A DNA stretch of 64,000 nucleotides from Nitrospira sp. (GCA_013140455.1 JABFSU010000025.1:1-64000), one strand, 5' to 3'; shown: positions 32,626 through 42,038, counted from the first letter of the stretch. Notes: generated by a model not told the origin, from the sequence alone. Numbers and translations: made by a program.

Positions 32626-33549
32626 CTAGCTCATCTTTTCTCTAAAAAATGCTACGGTCCGCTTCAGCCCATCAGGCAGATCAACCTTCATCTCCCAGCC
32701 AAGCGCTTGTCGAATTTTAGCAGGGTCGACAAGACTCCTTAGCTGCTCCCCCTTCTTAGCGGGTCCATGCACTTCTTTTGATGTAGCGCCCGTCAAAGTT
32801 GCCAACAGCCTGAACAGCTCATTGATGGATGTCTCAACGCCTGTACCGACGTTATAAACCCCCTGAGTTTCCTGCCCCATTGCGGCAAGATTCGCCTCGG
32901 CTACGTCATCTACAAACACAAAATCTCTCGTCTGACGCCCGTTCCCATTGATGATGGGCTGCTCATTATTCAACATCTTTTGGATAAAGATGGCCACAAC
33001 TCCCGCCTCACCCTCCGGATCCTGCCTAGGCCCGTACACGTTGGCGTACCGCAGACTGACTGTTTGAATACCGCTGGTACGCTGGAAGTATGACAAGTAA
33101 TGCTCCCCGCACAATTTACTGATTCCGTAGGGCGAGAGCGGATTCGTTGGATGGCTCTCCGGAGCAGGAAACATATCCTGCTCGCCGTAAATAGCCCCGC
33201 CTGAAGAAGAAAACACCACCTTCCTCGCTCCATGCTGAACCGCCTGATGCACCACATTCATCGTACCGAGGATATTTACTTGAGCATCAAATACAGGGTC
33301 AGCAACGGAGTTCCTCACGCTCACCTGCGCGGCCAAATGGATGACAACATTGGGCCGCTCATTTCGAAAAACCCGCTCCAACCGTGAGCTCTGGATGTCT
33401 AATTTATAAAGATTCGCAGCACGATTCACATTCTTTCGCTTTCCCGTGGAGAGATTGTCTACGACGACAACGTCGTGCCCTTCCTCCACCAGTCGATCGA
33501 CCACGTGCGAACCAATGAATCCGGCACCACCTGTCACTAAGACCTTCAT
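32626..33549 (-). CDS. NAD-dependent epimerase/dehydratase (UDP-glucose 4-epimerase-like)
   Basis: From ATG 33549 (GGAGGA upstream) the protein has 307 residues of the extended SDR type. It contains MKVLVTGGAGFIGSHVVDRL (NAD-binding GxxGxxG), VVVVDNLSTGKRKNV, SSSGGAIYGE and the catalytic SPYGISKLCGEHY (YxxxK). It most resembles GalE-like 4-epimerases of UDP-sugars used in polysaccharide or LPS synthesis; substrate not defined. The gene starts 16 bp after tlyA stop and ends the long minus-strand operon. Confidence 0.9.
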   Translation of the reverse strand: MKVLVTGGAGFIGSHVVDRLVEEGHDVVVVDNLSTGKRKNVNRAANLYKLDIQSSRLERVFRNERPNVVIHLAAQVSVRNSVADPVFDAQVNILGTMNVVHQAVQHGARKVVFSSSGGAIYGEQDMFPAPESHPTNPLSPYGISKLCGEHYLSYFQRTSGIQTVSLRYANVYGPRQDPEGEAGVVAIFIQKMLNNEQPIINGNGRQTRDFVFVDDVAEANLAAMGQETQGVYNVGTGVETSINELFRLLATLTGATSKEVHGPAKKGEQLRSLVDPAKIRQALGWEMKVDLPDGLKRTVAFFREKMS

Positions 33550-33565
33550 GCAGTCCTCCAACTCT

Positions 33566-34363
33566 TCACACACCACCCCTCAAATCTGACTCCTTCTTAG
33601 CATAAACATTTTCATTAGACTCGAAAATACTAAGAAACTCGATGTTCCCCTTCTTTCCGCGGATCGGAGAATCAAGAGTCGCCTTCTGAGTTAGTCCAAG
33701 CCTCTCAGCACAAGTCAGAATGCGTTGCAGCACGGCCTGCCGCTGTGCCTCATCCCGAACAATTCCGCCCCGGCCAACCTGCCCCTTCCCCACTTCGAAT
33801 TGCGGCTTCACCAACGCGATTACGACGGCACCAGGCCGCAGGAACTGCATGATGGGAGGCAACACCATCGTGAGTGAAATAAACGACACATCGATTACCA
33901 CGAGAGAGACCGGCTCAGGGATGAGCGCTCGATCCACATAGCGTATATTCGTCCGCTCATGCAAAATGACCCGGGGATCCTGGCGAAGGCGCCAGTCAAA
34001 CTGTCCATACCCAACGTCCACGGCATACACCCGCGCCGCGCCGCGCTGCAGCAGGCAATCGGTGAATCCGCCCGTAGAACATCCCACATCAAGGCAGACG
34101 GTTCCCTGCGGATCAATGGCACAAGCCTCAAGTGCGCCAATGAGCTTCTCCCCTCCCCGGCTCACAAACCGAGTCCCATGAGAGACGACGTCAATCGCCG
34201 AATCAAGCGGAACTAACTTTGCAGGCTTGTCTGAAAGTGCGCCATCGAGCCGAACTTCTCCGGCAAGGATCATCCGAACAGCCACATCCCGGCTTTGGGC
34301 AAGACCTCGCGCGACCAGCACTCGGTCGAGCCGATCTTTCACCGGGCGTACTTGATTCACCAT
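33566..34363 (-). CDS. tlyA: TlyA-family rRNA 2'-O-methyltransferase
   Basis: The 265-residue protein has an N-terminal S4 RNA-binding domain (DRLDRVLVARGLAQSRDVAV, residues about 10-70) and an FtsJ-like methyltransferase domain (DVGCSTGGFTDCLLQRGAAR, VYAVDVGYGQFDWRLR, VSFISLTMVLPPIM, LVKPQFEVGKGQVGRGG). TlyA 2'-O-methylates cytidines in 16S and 23S rRNA and its loss gives capreomycin resistance in mycobacteria. Conserved beside xseB in many bacteria, 53 bp after it here. Confidence 0.93.
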   Translation of the reverse strand: MVNQVRPVKDRLDRVLVARGLAQSRDVAVRMILAGEVRLDGALSDKPAKLVPLDSAIDVVSHGTRFVSRGGEKLIGALEACAIDPQGTVCLDVGCSTGGFTDCLLQRGAARVYAVDVGYGQFDWRLRQDPRVILHERTNIRYVDRALIPEPVSLVVIDVSFISLTMVLPPIMQFLRPGAVVIALVKPQFEVGKGQVGRGGIVRDEAQRQAVLQRILTCAERLGLTQKATLDSPIRGKKGNIEFLSIFESNENVYAKKESDLRGGV

Positions 34364-34416
34364 GGTTGAATACGTAAGCGGACTATGTGAGAACCATCCA
34401 TACAGATACGGAACGC

Positions 34417-34671
34417 CTATGGCTCAAGAGAAGCCTCATCGGCATCATCGTCGAGGGAAAATGCCCGTAACTGTTTTTTGCCGTTTGTATCCTGAACCAG
34501 CACTTCCACTTTCCGTTCAGCTTCTTCCAGCACTTTCAGACAGTTTTTCGAGAGACGTATTCCTTCTTCAAAGATCTTGAGCGATTCATCCAGCGAAAGA
34601 TCGCCATTTTCCAATTGTCCCACAATCGCTTCCAACCGAGCCATCGCTTGTTCAAACTTCACTGCCGCCAC
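34417..34671 (-). CDS. xseB: Exodeoxyribonuclease VII small subunit
   Basis: The 84-residue protein has the XseB signature FEQAMARLEAIVGQLENGDL, then SLDESLKIFEEGIRLSKNCL. It forms a helical-hairpin partner of XseA in the single-strand-specific exonuclease VII. It lies 54 bp after xseA on the same strand. An acidic tail (SLDDDADEASLEP) extends it slightly beyond the core. Confidence 0.94.
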   Translation of the reverse strand: MAAVKFEQAMARLEAIVGQLENGDLSLDESLKIFEEGIRLSKNCLKVLEEAERKVEVLVQDTNGKKQLRAFSLDDDADEASLEP

Positions 34672-34725
34672 AGTCGACTCCTCATGATCCAGTATTGATG
34701 AAGTATAGCGGCTCCTCAGCCGATT

Positions 34726-36174
34726 TTAAATCAGAGAATCCGGCACTCCTGCTTTCACGATGCACAGCAATCGTCCATCGATCAACTTCGCCTGAAGCTC
34801 CTCCCCAACGTTTACATCACCCACGCCCCGAATCACATCACCCGTACGCGCGTGCCGGAGTACGCTATAGCCTCGACCCAATGTCGCCAAAGGACTCAGT
34901 GCGTCCAAGCGCGCGGCGTACGATTGGACCCGTTGCGTTCGAGTCTCTACGATCCCACGAGTGCTCTGATAGAGCCGTACCGCCAGTTGTGGGACAACGG
35001 CCAGTCCATGACGCACACGAGAATGAGGGCTGCCCGCCATCAATCCCTGGTGAGCACGAACCATTCTGTCCTGCCCGACCTGCAGCACCAAACGAACTGC
35101 CGCCGACATCTCGTATACCGTCGCATCAACCCGTTGGATCTCTTCCTGGACTCGAACACGCACCGCGGCAATTTGATGGGTCGCCAATCGCAACCGCTGA
35201 CGCTCTTCCTCCAACCGCCGACCAACCACTTGCTGAAGCCGAGCCGACAATTCAGCCAACCTGCTCACGATCTGAACCAAGACAGGCGCCACCGCTTCTG
35301 CGGCAGCCGATGGCGTCGGCGCGCGAAGATCAGCAGCAAAGTCTGCCAGCGTGACATCCGTTTCATGTCCGACAGCGGAGACTACCGGAACTCGCGACGC
35401 CGCAATCGCCCGCACCACAATCTCTTCATTAAAACTCCAAAGATCCTCGAGCGAACCGCCACCGCGACCGACGATCATCACATCTACACAGCCAGACTCA
35501 CTGAGCATTTGAATCGCCGCCGCAATCTGTTCGGCCGAACCCTCGCCTTGCACCTGGACGGGAACAATAATGATATGCAGCGTAGGGCAACGGCGATGCA
35601 GCACAGTCAACATATCGCGAATCACAGCGCCGCTCAGCGACGTCACAAGACCGACGGTCCGTGGCAGTTCAGGGAGCGGACGCTTGCGGTCCTCGTCAAA
35701 CAGCCCCTCTTCCGCAAGCCGGGTCCTCAGTTGCTCAAAGGCCAGCTGCAGAGCCCCGCGCCCCTTAGGCTCGACATAGTCCACAATGATCTGATATTCC
35801 CCACGCGGTTCGTACACGGTCACTCGCCCGCGGGCAACGACATGGAGTCCGTCCTCAAGCGCAAATCGCAGCCGCGTCGCGGTCGCCCTGAAGAGGACGG
35901 CGCGAATCTGACTCGACTCGTCTTTGAGCGTGCAGTAGAGGTGACCAGAGGCCGGGGCACGGAGGTTCGACACTTCACCTTCCAGCCACACCTCGATGAA
36001 ACTGGATTCAAGCGTGGACCGTACGAGACTGGTCAATTCCGAGACAGTATGAACCTGCCTGACCGAAGAGGCTGGAGAGGAGAGCGACGTAGGTATTCTG
36101 AATCCCGTGGTGAGATCTCCCTTAGTCGATGACCCGGATCCGTTCGATCGTAATCGCCTTTCCGAGTTGCGCAT
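34726..36174 (-). CDS. xseA: Exodeoxyribonuclease VII large subunit
   Basis: From ATG 36174 the protein has 482 residues. An N-terminal OB fold (VWLEGEVSNLRAPASGHLYC, then RAVLFRATATRLRF) is followed by the catalytic domain (VSAVGHETDVTLADFAADLR, GRGGGSLEDLWSFNEE), a long coiled-coil region, and the C-terminal LGRGYSVLRHARTGDVIRGV. The start overlaps ymdB by 53 bp and the first 35 residues are low-complexity, so a later start is possible. With XseB it degrades single-stranded DNA to oligonucleotides. Confidence 0.92.
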   Translation of the reverse strand: MRNSERRLRSNGSGSSTKGDLTTGFRIPTSLSSPASSVRQVHTVSELTSLVRSTLESSFIEVWLEGEVSNLRAPASGHLYCTLKDESSQIRAVLFRATATRLRFALEDGLHVVARGRVTVYEPRGEYQIIVDYVEPKGRGALQLAFEQLRTRLAEEGLFDEDRKRPLPELPRTVGLVTSLSGAVIRDMLTVLHRRCPTLHIIIVPVQVQGEGSAEQIAAAIQMLSESGCVDVMIVGRGGGSLEDLWSFNEEIVVRAIAASRVPVVSAVGHETDVTLADFAADLRAPTPSAAAEAVAPVLVQIVSRLAELSARLQQVVGRRLEEERQRLRLATHQIAAVRVRVQEEIQRVDATVYEMSAAVRLVLQVGQDRMVRAHQGLMAGSPHSRVRHGLAVVPQLAVRLYQSTRGIVETRTQRVQSYAARLDALSPLATLGRGYSVLRHARTGDVIRGVGDVNVGEELQAKLIDGRLLCIVKAGVPDSLI

Positions 36175-36901
36175 CAACCTCGATCAGCACTGCGCAAAAA
36201 ACCGTGGGCCCTGAAGCAACTTCAAATCGTTTCGGCATCCCGGTGAGAAACTTTTCAATCGCGAGTTCTTTTTTGACTCCGATGACACCATGCAGCGGAC
36301 CGGTCATACCGATATCCGTCAGATAGGCCGTACCTTTCGGCAAGATCTGCTCATCGGCCGTTTGCACATGCGTGTGCGTCCCCACCACCGCGACAACATC
36401 ACCGTCGAGATAATGTCCCATCGCCATCTTTTCCGACGTCGCCTCGGCATGCATGTCGACGAGTACCGCCGCCGTTTCCCGCTTCAGCTTCGCCACTTCC
36501 CGCTTGGCCACTTGGAACGGACAGTCGAGCGTCGGCATATAGGCTCGCCCCATCAGCTGAAGCACTGCCAGCTTTTCCCCGCCGGGAGTTTCGACAACGT
36601 AACTGCCATTGCCCGGCACCCCGGCCGGATAGTTCGCAGGACGCAACAATCGGGGCTCACGCGGGAAATAGTCGAGAATTTCCTTCTTGTCCCAGGCATG
36701 ATTCCCGGTCGTGATGACAGACAACCCCATCTCGAAGAGTTCTTCTGCCAGTTCCGGCGTAATCCCGAATCCACCGGCCACATTCTCCCCGTTCCCGATG
36801 ACGACATCCACCTGCCGCTGAGAAACCACGCGCGGCACCATACGCCCCACTGCCCGGCGACCCGGCTCTCCCATGATGTCGCCGATATAAAGGATTTTCA
36901 C
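36122..36901 (-). CDS. ymdB: YmdB-family metallophosphoesterase
   Basis: The 259-residue protein begins MKILYIGDIMGEPGRRAVGR and has the di-metal ligands of the YmdB/TIGR00282 family: Asp in GDIMG, IGNGENVAGGFGI, TTGNHAWDKKEI, DMHAEATSEK and VVGTHTHVQTAD. The B. subtilis protein cleaves 2',3'-cyclic nucleotides and affects biofilm formation. It overlaps rny by four bases (ATGA), so both RNA-turnover proteins are coupled, an arrangement seen in many bacteria. Confidence 0.93.
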   Translation of the reverse strand: MKILYIGDIMGEPGRRAVGRMVPRVVSQRQVDVVIGNGENVAGGFGITPELAEELFEMGLSVITTGNHAWDKKEILDYFPREPRLLRPANYPAGVPGNGSYVVETPGGEKLAVLQLMGRAYMPTLDCPFQVAKREVAKLKRETAAVLVDMHAEATSEKMAMGHYLDGDVVAVVGTHTHVQTADEQILPKGTAYLTDIGMTGPLHGVIGVKKELAIEKFLTGMPKRFEVASGPTVFCAVLIEVDAQLGKAITIERIRVID

Positions 36902-38466
36902 TTCGCGTACTCCACATACCGGCTTTCGCGAATCACGGTCACCCGGATCTGTCCGGGATAGGTCAGCTCCTGCTCAATCTTCTTCGCCAAGTCTCGTGAC
37001 AGCTGAAACGATTCCGTGTCGGTAATATCTTCTTGCCGCACGATCACACGAATCTCCCGCCCCGCTTGAATCGCATACGCCTTCTGCACACCCTTATAGG
37101 CGGTGGCAAGCGCCTCCAGTTTCTCCAAACGTTTCACATACGATTCCAGCGCCTCGCGTCGTGCGCCGGGCCGCGCGGCAGACAGCGCTTCTGCAGCCGC
37201 GACTAACACACTCTCCGGACAGATCGGCTCCACCTGTTCATGGTGTCCCGCGATTGCGTTGACGATCTTCGCGGACTCGCCGTACTTCTTGGCGATCTCC
37301 GCGCCGAGCATCGCATGTGGACCTTCTTCTTCGTGACTGACCGCCTTGCCGATGTCATGGAGCAACGCCCCGCGACGCGCCAACTTGACATCGAGACCCA
37401 ATTCCGACGCCATGATTCCGCAAATATAGGCGGCCTCACGGGCATGATACAAATTGTTCTGGCCATAGCTCGTCCGGTACTTCAACCGTCCCAACACCTT
37501 GATCAGTTCCGGATGGAAATCGGAAAGGCCCAGTTCGAAAATAATTTTCTCGGCTTCCTCGTACATCAACTTATCGATATCAACCTTCACCTTTTCCACA
37601 ATCTCTTCGATCCGTGTTGGGTGAATCCGCCCATCGTGCATCAGCCGCTCCAGCGACACCTTGGCAATTTCGCGCCGCAACGGATCGAACCCTGAGATGA
37701 TCACCGCTTCCGGCGTTTCATCGATGATTAAATCAATGCCCGTCGCCGCCTCAATCGCCCGAATGTTCCGCCCCTCCCGGCCAATGATCCGGCCCTTCAT
37801 CGCGTCATTGGGGATCTGAACCACAGAGATCGTGGATTCCGCCACGTAGTCGCGCACGACGCGCTGAATCGAACTAGTAATAATTTCGCGCGCTTCCCGT
37901 TCAGAATTCTCACGCGCCTCTTCCAATGTCCGCTTGGCAAACCCAGCCGCATCAAGGCGAGCCTGACTTTCCATTTCAACCATCAATTGCTTCTTCGCCT
38001 CATCGCCCGTCATTCCAGCCACCCGTTCGAGCGCCTCGCGATGCTCGCGCTCAACCTTGGCGCAGGCCGCTTCTTTCTTGGCGAGTCCTTCTTCACGCCG
38101 CGCAAACTCCTGATCCCGCTTTTGCGCGTCCGCTTCCCGCTTCTCGATCACCCCGAGCTTCCGGTCCAAATTCTCTTCACGTTGGACAAGCCGCTTGTCC
38201 GTCACCGCCAGCTCGGCAAGCCGAACCTTCTGCTCTTTTTCCAAATCGGTCTTGGCTTGAAAGATCAGATCCTTCGACTCGAGCTTAGCTTCCTTGATGA
38301 GCGTTTCGGCTTCGCGCTGAGCGTTTTGGGTAATTTGCTTCGCCTGATCTTCCGCTTCCGTTCGTTTAGCTGTGGCGAGTTGACGACGAACCACTTCAAG
38401 CAGTCCAGCACCGATCAGAGCCCCGATGAGTCCACAGAGTATGTAGGCAACGAGTGAGGTAGAAAT
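36898..38466 (-). CDS. rny: Ribonuclease Y; possible ATT start
   Basis: The protein has an N-terminal membrane helix (LVAYILCGLIGALIGAGLLE), a long coiled coil (about 30-190), a KH domain (VVQIPNDAMKGRIIGREGRN), and an HD domain with RRGALLHDIGKAVSHEEEGP. RNase Y is a membrane-bound endoribonuclease starting mRNA decay. The start is unusual: the only ATG/GTG/TTG option upstream is a TTG at 38517 with no ribosome site, while AAGGGGGTG sits six bases before an ATT at 38466, giving a helix right at the N terminus as in known RNase Y (522 residues). I prefer the ATT start but cannot prove it. Confidence 0.93.
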   Translation of the reverse strand: MSTSLVAYILCGLIGALIGAGLLEVVRRQLATAKRTEAEDQAKQITQNAQREAETLIKEAKLESKDLIFQAKTDLEKEQKVRLAELAVTDKRLVQREENLDRKLGVIEKREADAQKRDQEFARREEGLAKKEAACAKVEREHREALERVAGMTGDEAKKQLMVEMESQARLDAAGFAKRTLEEARENSEREAREIITSSIQRVVRDYVAESTISVVQIPNDAMKGRIIGREGRNIRAIEAATGIDLIIDETPEAVIISGFDPLRREIAKVSLERLMHDGRIHPTRIEEIVEKVKVDIDKLMYEEAEKIIFELGLSDFHPELIKVLGRLKYRTSYGQNNLYHAREAAYICGIMASELGLDVKLARRGALLHDIGKAVSHEEEGPHAMLGAEIAKKYGESAKIVNAIAGHHEQVEPICPESVLVAAAEALSAARPGARREALESYVKRLEKLEALATAYKGVQKAYAIQAGREIRVIVRQEDITDTESFQLSRDLAKKIEQELTYPGQIRVTVIRESRYVEYAK

Positions 38467-39019
38467 GGGAGCACCCCCTTCATGGAGAAAACAGGCCAGA
38501 TCGCCTATTCTCTGCAATCTGTTAGCAATGCAGCGCTATGCGAGGGTGGAGAGAAAACGAGGAAGGCTCAAACCGGGAACACTGTCATCCCAAACGCGAT
38601 CGCACACGGGAACCAGAAGATCGACCACCTGTGTATCTGTATCCACTCCCATCCGGCCGAGACACTCGAACGCCTACCCGCATGCTCTGCCGACGAGGGA
38701 CCACTGCAAGCACAGGCTGAACGTGCAACTCACGACCGACAGCGCGCGACACATCCACAACCATGTCCACACACCGATCTACGATCGTCCACACGAACCG
38801 CCGCACGGGGATCACCCACAATGTGAGCATCCACCGTACTAGGACTGCATACACAGATACACCGCTGTTCTCTTGTGCGTTGATCATTCGACTATCTCGA
38901 TCACACATTCTGTTCTGGATGACGTTCCTGGAGACCGATTCCTCATCACTCGACACACGCATAACGTAAAGACACTAGACCCACGATAACAAAGGCCTTT
39001 TCCGAAAGCAAGGTGAAAC
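38467..39019. other. Long intergenic region between zapA and rny
   Basis: About 550 bp with no convincing protein gene. A 125-codon minus-strand frame (38585-38962) has an unnatural Val/Arg/Ser bias. The plus strand is rich in CCACA/CACACA words, including ACATCCACA (38751), ATGTCCACA (38763) and TCGTCCACA (38785), each 7 of 9 to a DnaA box. In many proteobacteria 6S RNA follows zapA; I could not identify the 6S fold here by eye. A small hairpin AGGTGA/TCACCT (39011-39025) overlaps the zapA stop. Confidence 0.5.
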
Positions 39020-39316
39020 TCACCTGAAGAACGAGATCGGCATCTGCTCCTCGATGGATTCCATCAGCGTCTCCATCCGGCGATCGACATCGGCCTCGCC
39101 TTGGGTCCGCTTCTTTTCCGACTCGAAGAATTGATGGGCCAGATTGATAGCCGTCAAGACAGCCAGCTTGGAGGGCGTTGCGGTTTTCATCCCTTCAGCC
39201 AGCGTCCGCATGTGCTCATCCACGAAACTCGCAAGCCGTCGAATATACACATCATCCGCCTCACCGCGAATGGAATACCGCTGGCCATAAATTTCCACAT
39301 CAATGGTCTTAGTCAA
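39020..39316 (-). CDS. zapA: Cell division protein ZapA, TTG start
   Basis: The start is a TTG at 39316 with a near-perfect AAGGAGGTG five bases ahead, giving 98 residues that begin TKTIDVEIYGQRYSIRGEAD. The body (LASFVDEHMRTLAEGMKTAT, LAVLTAINLAHQFFESEKKR) is the ZapA fold, which bundles FtsZ filaments at the Z ring. The start lies eight bases inside the end of the zapB-like gene, so translation is coupled. The upstream frame from 39364 is the shadow of that gene. Confidence 0.9.
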   Translation of the reverse strand: MTKTIDVEIYGQRYSIRGEADDVYIRRLASFVDEHMRTLAEGMKTATPSKLAVLTAINLAHQFFESEKKRTQGEADVDRRMETLMESIEEQMPISFFR

Positions 39317-39563
39317 GAGCCACCTCCTTGGAATCGTCCAAACATTCCAACAAATCGATCTCACCCATCACTCGCTCAATACGCGCCTTGATGTCCACCC
39401 GCTCCTGTTCCCACTGCCGGTTCATGTCGTCTTGTGAGGAGAGGCGCTGGCGCGTCGCCTTCAGCTCATCCTCTAACAACGCATTCTTTTTCTTGAATTC
39501 CTGAACAAGTTTCACCAGCTCACGAATCCGGCCTTCCAGTGCATCGAGACGATCCAACGCCAT
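39309..39563 (-). CDS. ZapB-like coiled-coil cell division protein
   Basis: The 84-residue protein (ATG 39563, GGGAG upstream) is nearly all coiled coil: LDALEGRIRELVKLVQEFKK, NALLEDELKATRQRL, then VDIKARIERVMGEIDLLECL. This matches the short ZapB-type proteins commonly encoded beside zapA. It would help assemble the Z ring. Overlaps zapA and follows slt by 63 bp. Homology to E. coli ZapB by sequence alone is weak, so the name rests on length, coiled coil and position. Confidence 0.78.
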   Translation of the reverse strand: MALDRLDALEGRIRELVKLVQEFKKKNALLEDELKATRQRLSSQDDMNRQWEQERVDIKARIERVMGEIDLLECLDDSKEVALD

Positions 39564-39626
39564 GCTCAAAATCTCCCAATAAACCCAATAGATTGTGGGG
39601 CACTATAAAAACTTCACTACATCTTG

Positions 39627-41897
39627 TCAAGAAACCGGGCCAGCACTCCCAGCCAACCGAAGATACTCTTTGAAGCTCCGCAGGACCCGCTTCACATACT
39701 GACGTGTCTCTTGAAACGGAATCAGCTCGACAAATTCATCCTGGCTGCGCCCGCGATGCTGGTCCGCCCAATTGCCCACAACAATTGGCCCCGCGTTGTA
39801 GGCGGCAATCGTGTGAACCACATTCCCGGAAAACTGGGCCAATAATTGCTCGACATATCGGGCCCCGATCCGCACATTCGTCTCCTGATCAAAGAGATCT
39901 TCCCGGGTTACGGCGGGGAAATGATGCCGCTGCGCGACCTGATTCGCCGTAGCCGGCATAACCTGCATCAATCCAATTGCGCCGACCCGAGAGACCGCCC
40001 GCACATCGTACTGGCTCTCTTCCCGAATGATGGCCGCGACCAAATAGGGATTCACGCCATTCAATCCCTGCGTCTTGATGGTCGGAATCAAACCGGTGGG
40101 ATACGCCACACTCCAAAGGCCGGGAGCCACCGTTCCACCGGTGCGCTCCAACTTTTCGCGGAACCGGGCACGGGCCAATCGAAGTGCGTGGTTATAGGCC
40201 CCCACCTCGTTCAACCGCATCGAGAGCGTCATCAAGACATCCGGATCACGGGTATATTGCTCGGTGAGGGCCGCCAGTTCGCGCGCTGCATCGGCTTCGA
40301 GCCCCAACATCTTCAGTTCCAATGCCCGACGATAGGCCGGCTGCTGCTCCACTTCTGCGAATTTCATCAACGAAGGCGCGACAACTTCCGTAGTCGGCGA
40401 TTCCGCAACCGTCGAGGGCGCGGCCTGGCCTCCAATTTCAACCACCGCATCGGGCGCCTGCTCCCTGGCCAGCTGGCAGTAGTACGTGAAGGGGTACTGC
40501 CGGCACAGTTGCGCATAAACATCGCGGGCCCGGCTATTTTGCGTCTGCGTCAGGGAACGGGCAATCCAATAGAGCGCCTGCGGTTCATAATCGCTGTCGC
40601 GCTGATCGACGATATGTTGCCAGACCTCGATGGCCTCTTTATACCGAGCCATGCGGTAGAGAGCCCATCCCACACGCCAGGACGCCTCTGCCCGCTGGGT
40701 TGCCAGCTCCCCTGCCTTCGTCACTAACCGATATTTGGCGATCGCTTCATTAAACTGCTTTTGATCTTCCAGCCAGATCCCGGCAAAGAGGTTGATCTGC
40801 CCCTTCTGCTCCGCCGACAGCGACAGCTTATCCAGCGACCGGCTCAGCTCCAGCAGCTTCACCCCCGTCGCCTGACGCAGATAGACGCGCGCCAGCCAGA
40901 CCGTGGCTTCATCGGACTCCGCCACGTGCTCGGCCATCAGCGCCCGAAACGTCTCACGGGCCGGATCGTATTGCTTCAGCCGCACCTGCGCGACGCCGAG
41001 CTTGAGCTTCGCACCCCCGCGATGCGGCGAGCCCGGCTCCATCGTCAAAAACTTTTTCAGCTCCTCAATCGCCTCCGCATGTAATGCCTGGCCGAGAAAC
41101 GATTGCGCCCGATTGAAATGATCCTCTGAGGAGGCCGCCCAGGGTTCCCCGCCAAGATTCGTGAGGAGCAGCGCCTCCGCCTCTTTCGCTTCCGGCGCAT
41201 AGGCGAACCGGACCCACAGTTGCTTGAGCGTCGTCCGTCCTTCGGCAACTTGACCGGCCCGAAGGTAACAGGCCGCCATACGCAGCCAGGCTTTCGACAT
41301 GAGAGAATCTTTGTCTTTGTCTTTGTCGCTATTCGTAACCGCCTTCGCCAGCCAGCCCAGCGCCTCCGGACAACTCGCCGCTTGATACCAGGCTTCTCCG
41401 GCTCGGAACGCCACAAGACTGCTCAAATTGGAATCCGGTACCGCCTGAATCACACTTTCAAATAGTCCGGCGGCCTCCTTCGCATCGCCCAGATGCAACG
41501 TCGCCTCGCCCATCCAGAGACGCAGGTAATCGTCGAGCACGGGAAGATCGCGTTGCCCCGCCCGCAAAAACGGCAAGGCCGCAGAAGGATTCCGTTCAAC
41601 CAGTAACACTCCGGACAACACCCCCGCGCGCTTGGCCCAGACCGAACCAGGGAATCGCTCCGTCACCAAGCGCAATCGCTCCAACTTGAGCGCCGAAACT
41701 TGATCTTTGGTGAGTTGATTGCCTAATCGCTCTTTGGGCTGCGCCGCCGCAGCAAAACACTCTTCGGCAGATTCGCAAGAACCGGCAGCGGACACATCAC
41801 CATTGCTCACCTGCGAGGCCAGCGCCCAATCAGGGGAAGGTCCTAACAAGGCAAGAGCCGCCGCCGAAATGAGCAACGAAGGAAATGCAGTGTGCAT
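39627..41897 (-). CDS. Soluble lytic murein transglycosylase (Slt70-like)
   Basis: From ATG 41897 the protein has 756 residues: signal peptide (FPSLLISAAALALLGPSPDW ALA-type), a long superhelical TPR-like U-domain (about 80-560, for example HLGDAKEAAGLFESVIQAVP and SPHRGGAKLKLGVAQVRLKQ), then a catalytic SLT domain with AAIIREESQYDVRAVSRVGA (catalytic Glu in EES), IGLMQVMPATANQVA and HTIAAYNAGP. It cleaves the glycan strand between MurNAc and GlcNAc in the periplasm. It is longer than E. coli Slt70 (645) and heads the minus-strand run into zapB/zapA. Confidence 0.92.
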   Translation of the reverse strand: MHTAFPSLLISAAALALLGPSPDWALASQVSNGDVSAAGSCESAEECFAAAAQPKERLGNQLTKDQVSALKLERLRLVTERFPGSVWAKRAGVLSGVLLVERNPSAALPFLRAGQRDLPVLDDYLRLWMGEATLHLGDAKEAAGLFESVIQAVPDSNLSSLVAFRAGEAWYQAASCPEALGWLAKAVTNSDKDKDKDSLMSKAWLRMAACYLRAGQVAEGRTTLKQLWVRFAYAPEAKEAEALLLTNLGGEPWAASSEDHFNRAQSFLGQALHAEAIEELKKFLTMEPGSPHRGGAKLKLGVAQVRLKQYDPARETFRALMAEHVAESDEATVWLARVYLRQATGVKLLELSRSLDKLSLSAEQKGQINLFAGIWLEDQKQFNEAIAKYRLVTKAGELATQRAEASWRVGWALYRMARYKEAIEVWQHIVDQRDSDYEPQALYWIARSLTQTQNSRARDVYAQLCRQYPFTYYCQLAREQAPDAVVEIGGQAAPSTVAESPTTEVVAPSLMKFAEVEQQPAYRRALELKMLGLEADAARELAALTEQYTRDPDVLMTLSMRLNEVGAYNHALRLARARFREKLERTGGTVAPGLWSVAYPTGLIPTIKTQGLNGVNPYLVAAIIREESQYDVRAVSRVGAIGLMQVMPATANQVAQRHHFPAVTREDLFDQETNVRIGARYVEQLLAQFSGNVVHTIAAYNAGPIVVGNWADQHRGRSQDEFVELIPFQETRQYVKRVLRSFKEYLRLAGSAGPVS

Positions 41898-42010
41898 AGT
41901 CAAATGTAGTAACACATTATAGACCGCAGGGGTAGGAGGGATAGATCATGATTTCAAGCAATTGGCGGAACAGGTGCTGCCGATACCCTATTCCCTGTGA
42001 TACTCTCCTA

Positions 42011-42026
42011 ATCTCATGATTGAGAT
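42011..42026. promoter_or_regulatory. Small hairpin ahead of rlmN
   Basis: ATCTCA-TGAT-TGAGAT is a perfect 6-bp inverted repeat ending 12 bases before the rlmN start, in the 141-bp divergent region with slt. It may form in the leader RNA near the ribosome site. Confidence 0.35.
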
Positions 42027-42038
42027 AGGCGTACTTCG

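Noticed and set aside
34852..36132. 426-codon plus-strand frame
   Set aside because: Antisense shadow of xseA, which has clear catalytic motifs.
38751..38793. Three DnaA-box-like nonamers suggesting oriC
   Set aside because: Each matches only 7 of 9, there is no AT-rich unwinding element and no dnaA, dnaN or gid genes are close.
38585..38962. 125-codon minus-strand frame between zapA and rny
   Set aside because: Val/Arg/Ser-biased, no domain, no ribosome site; composition follows the GTG-rich strand and not a protein.
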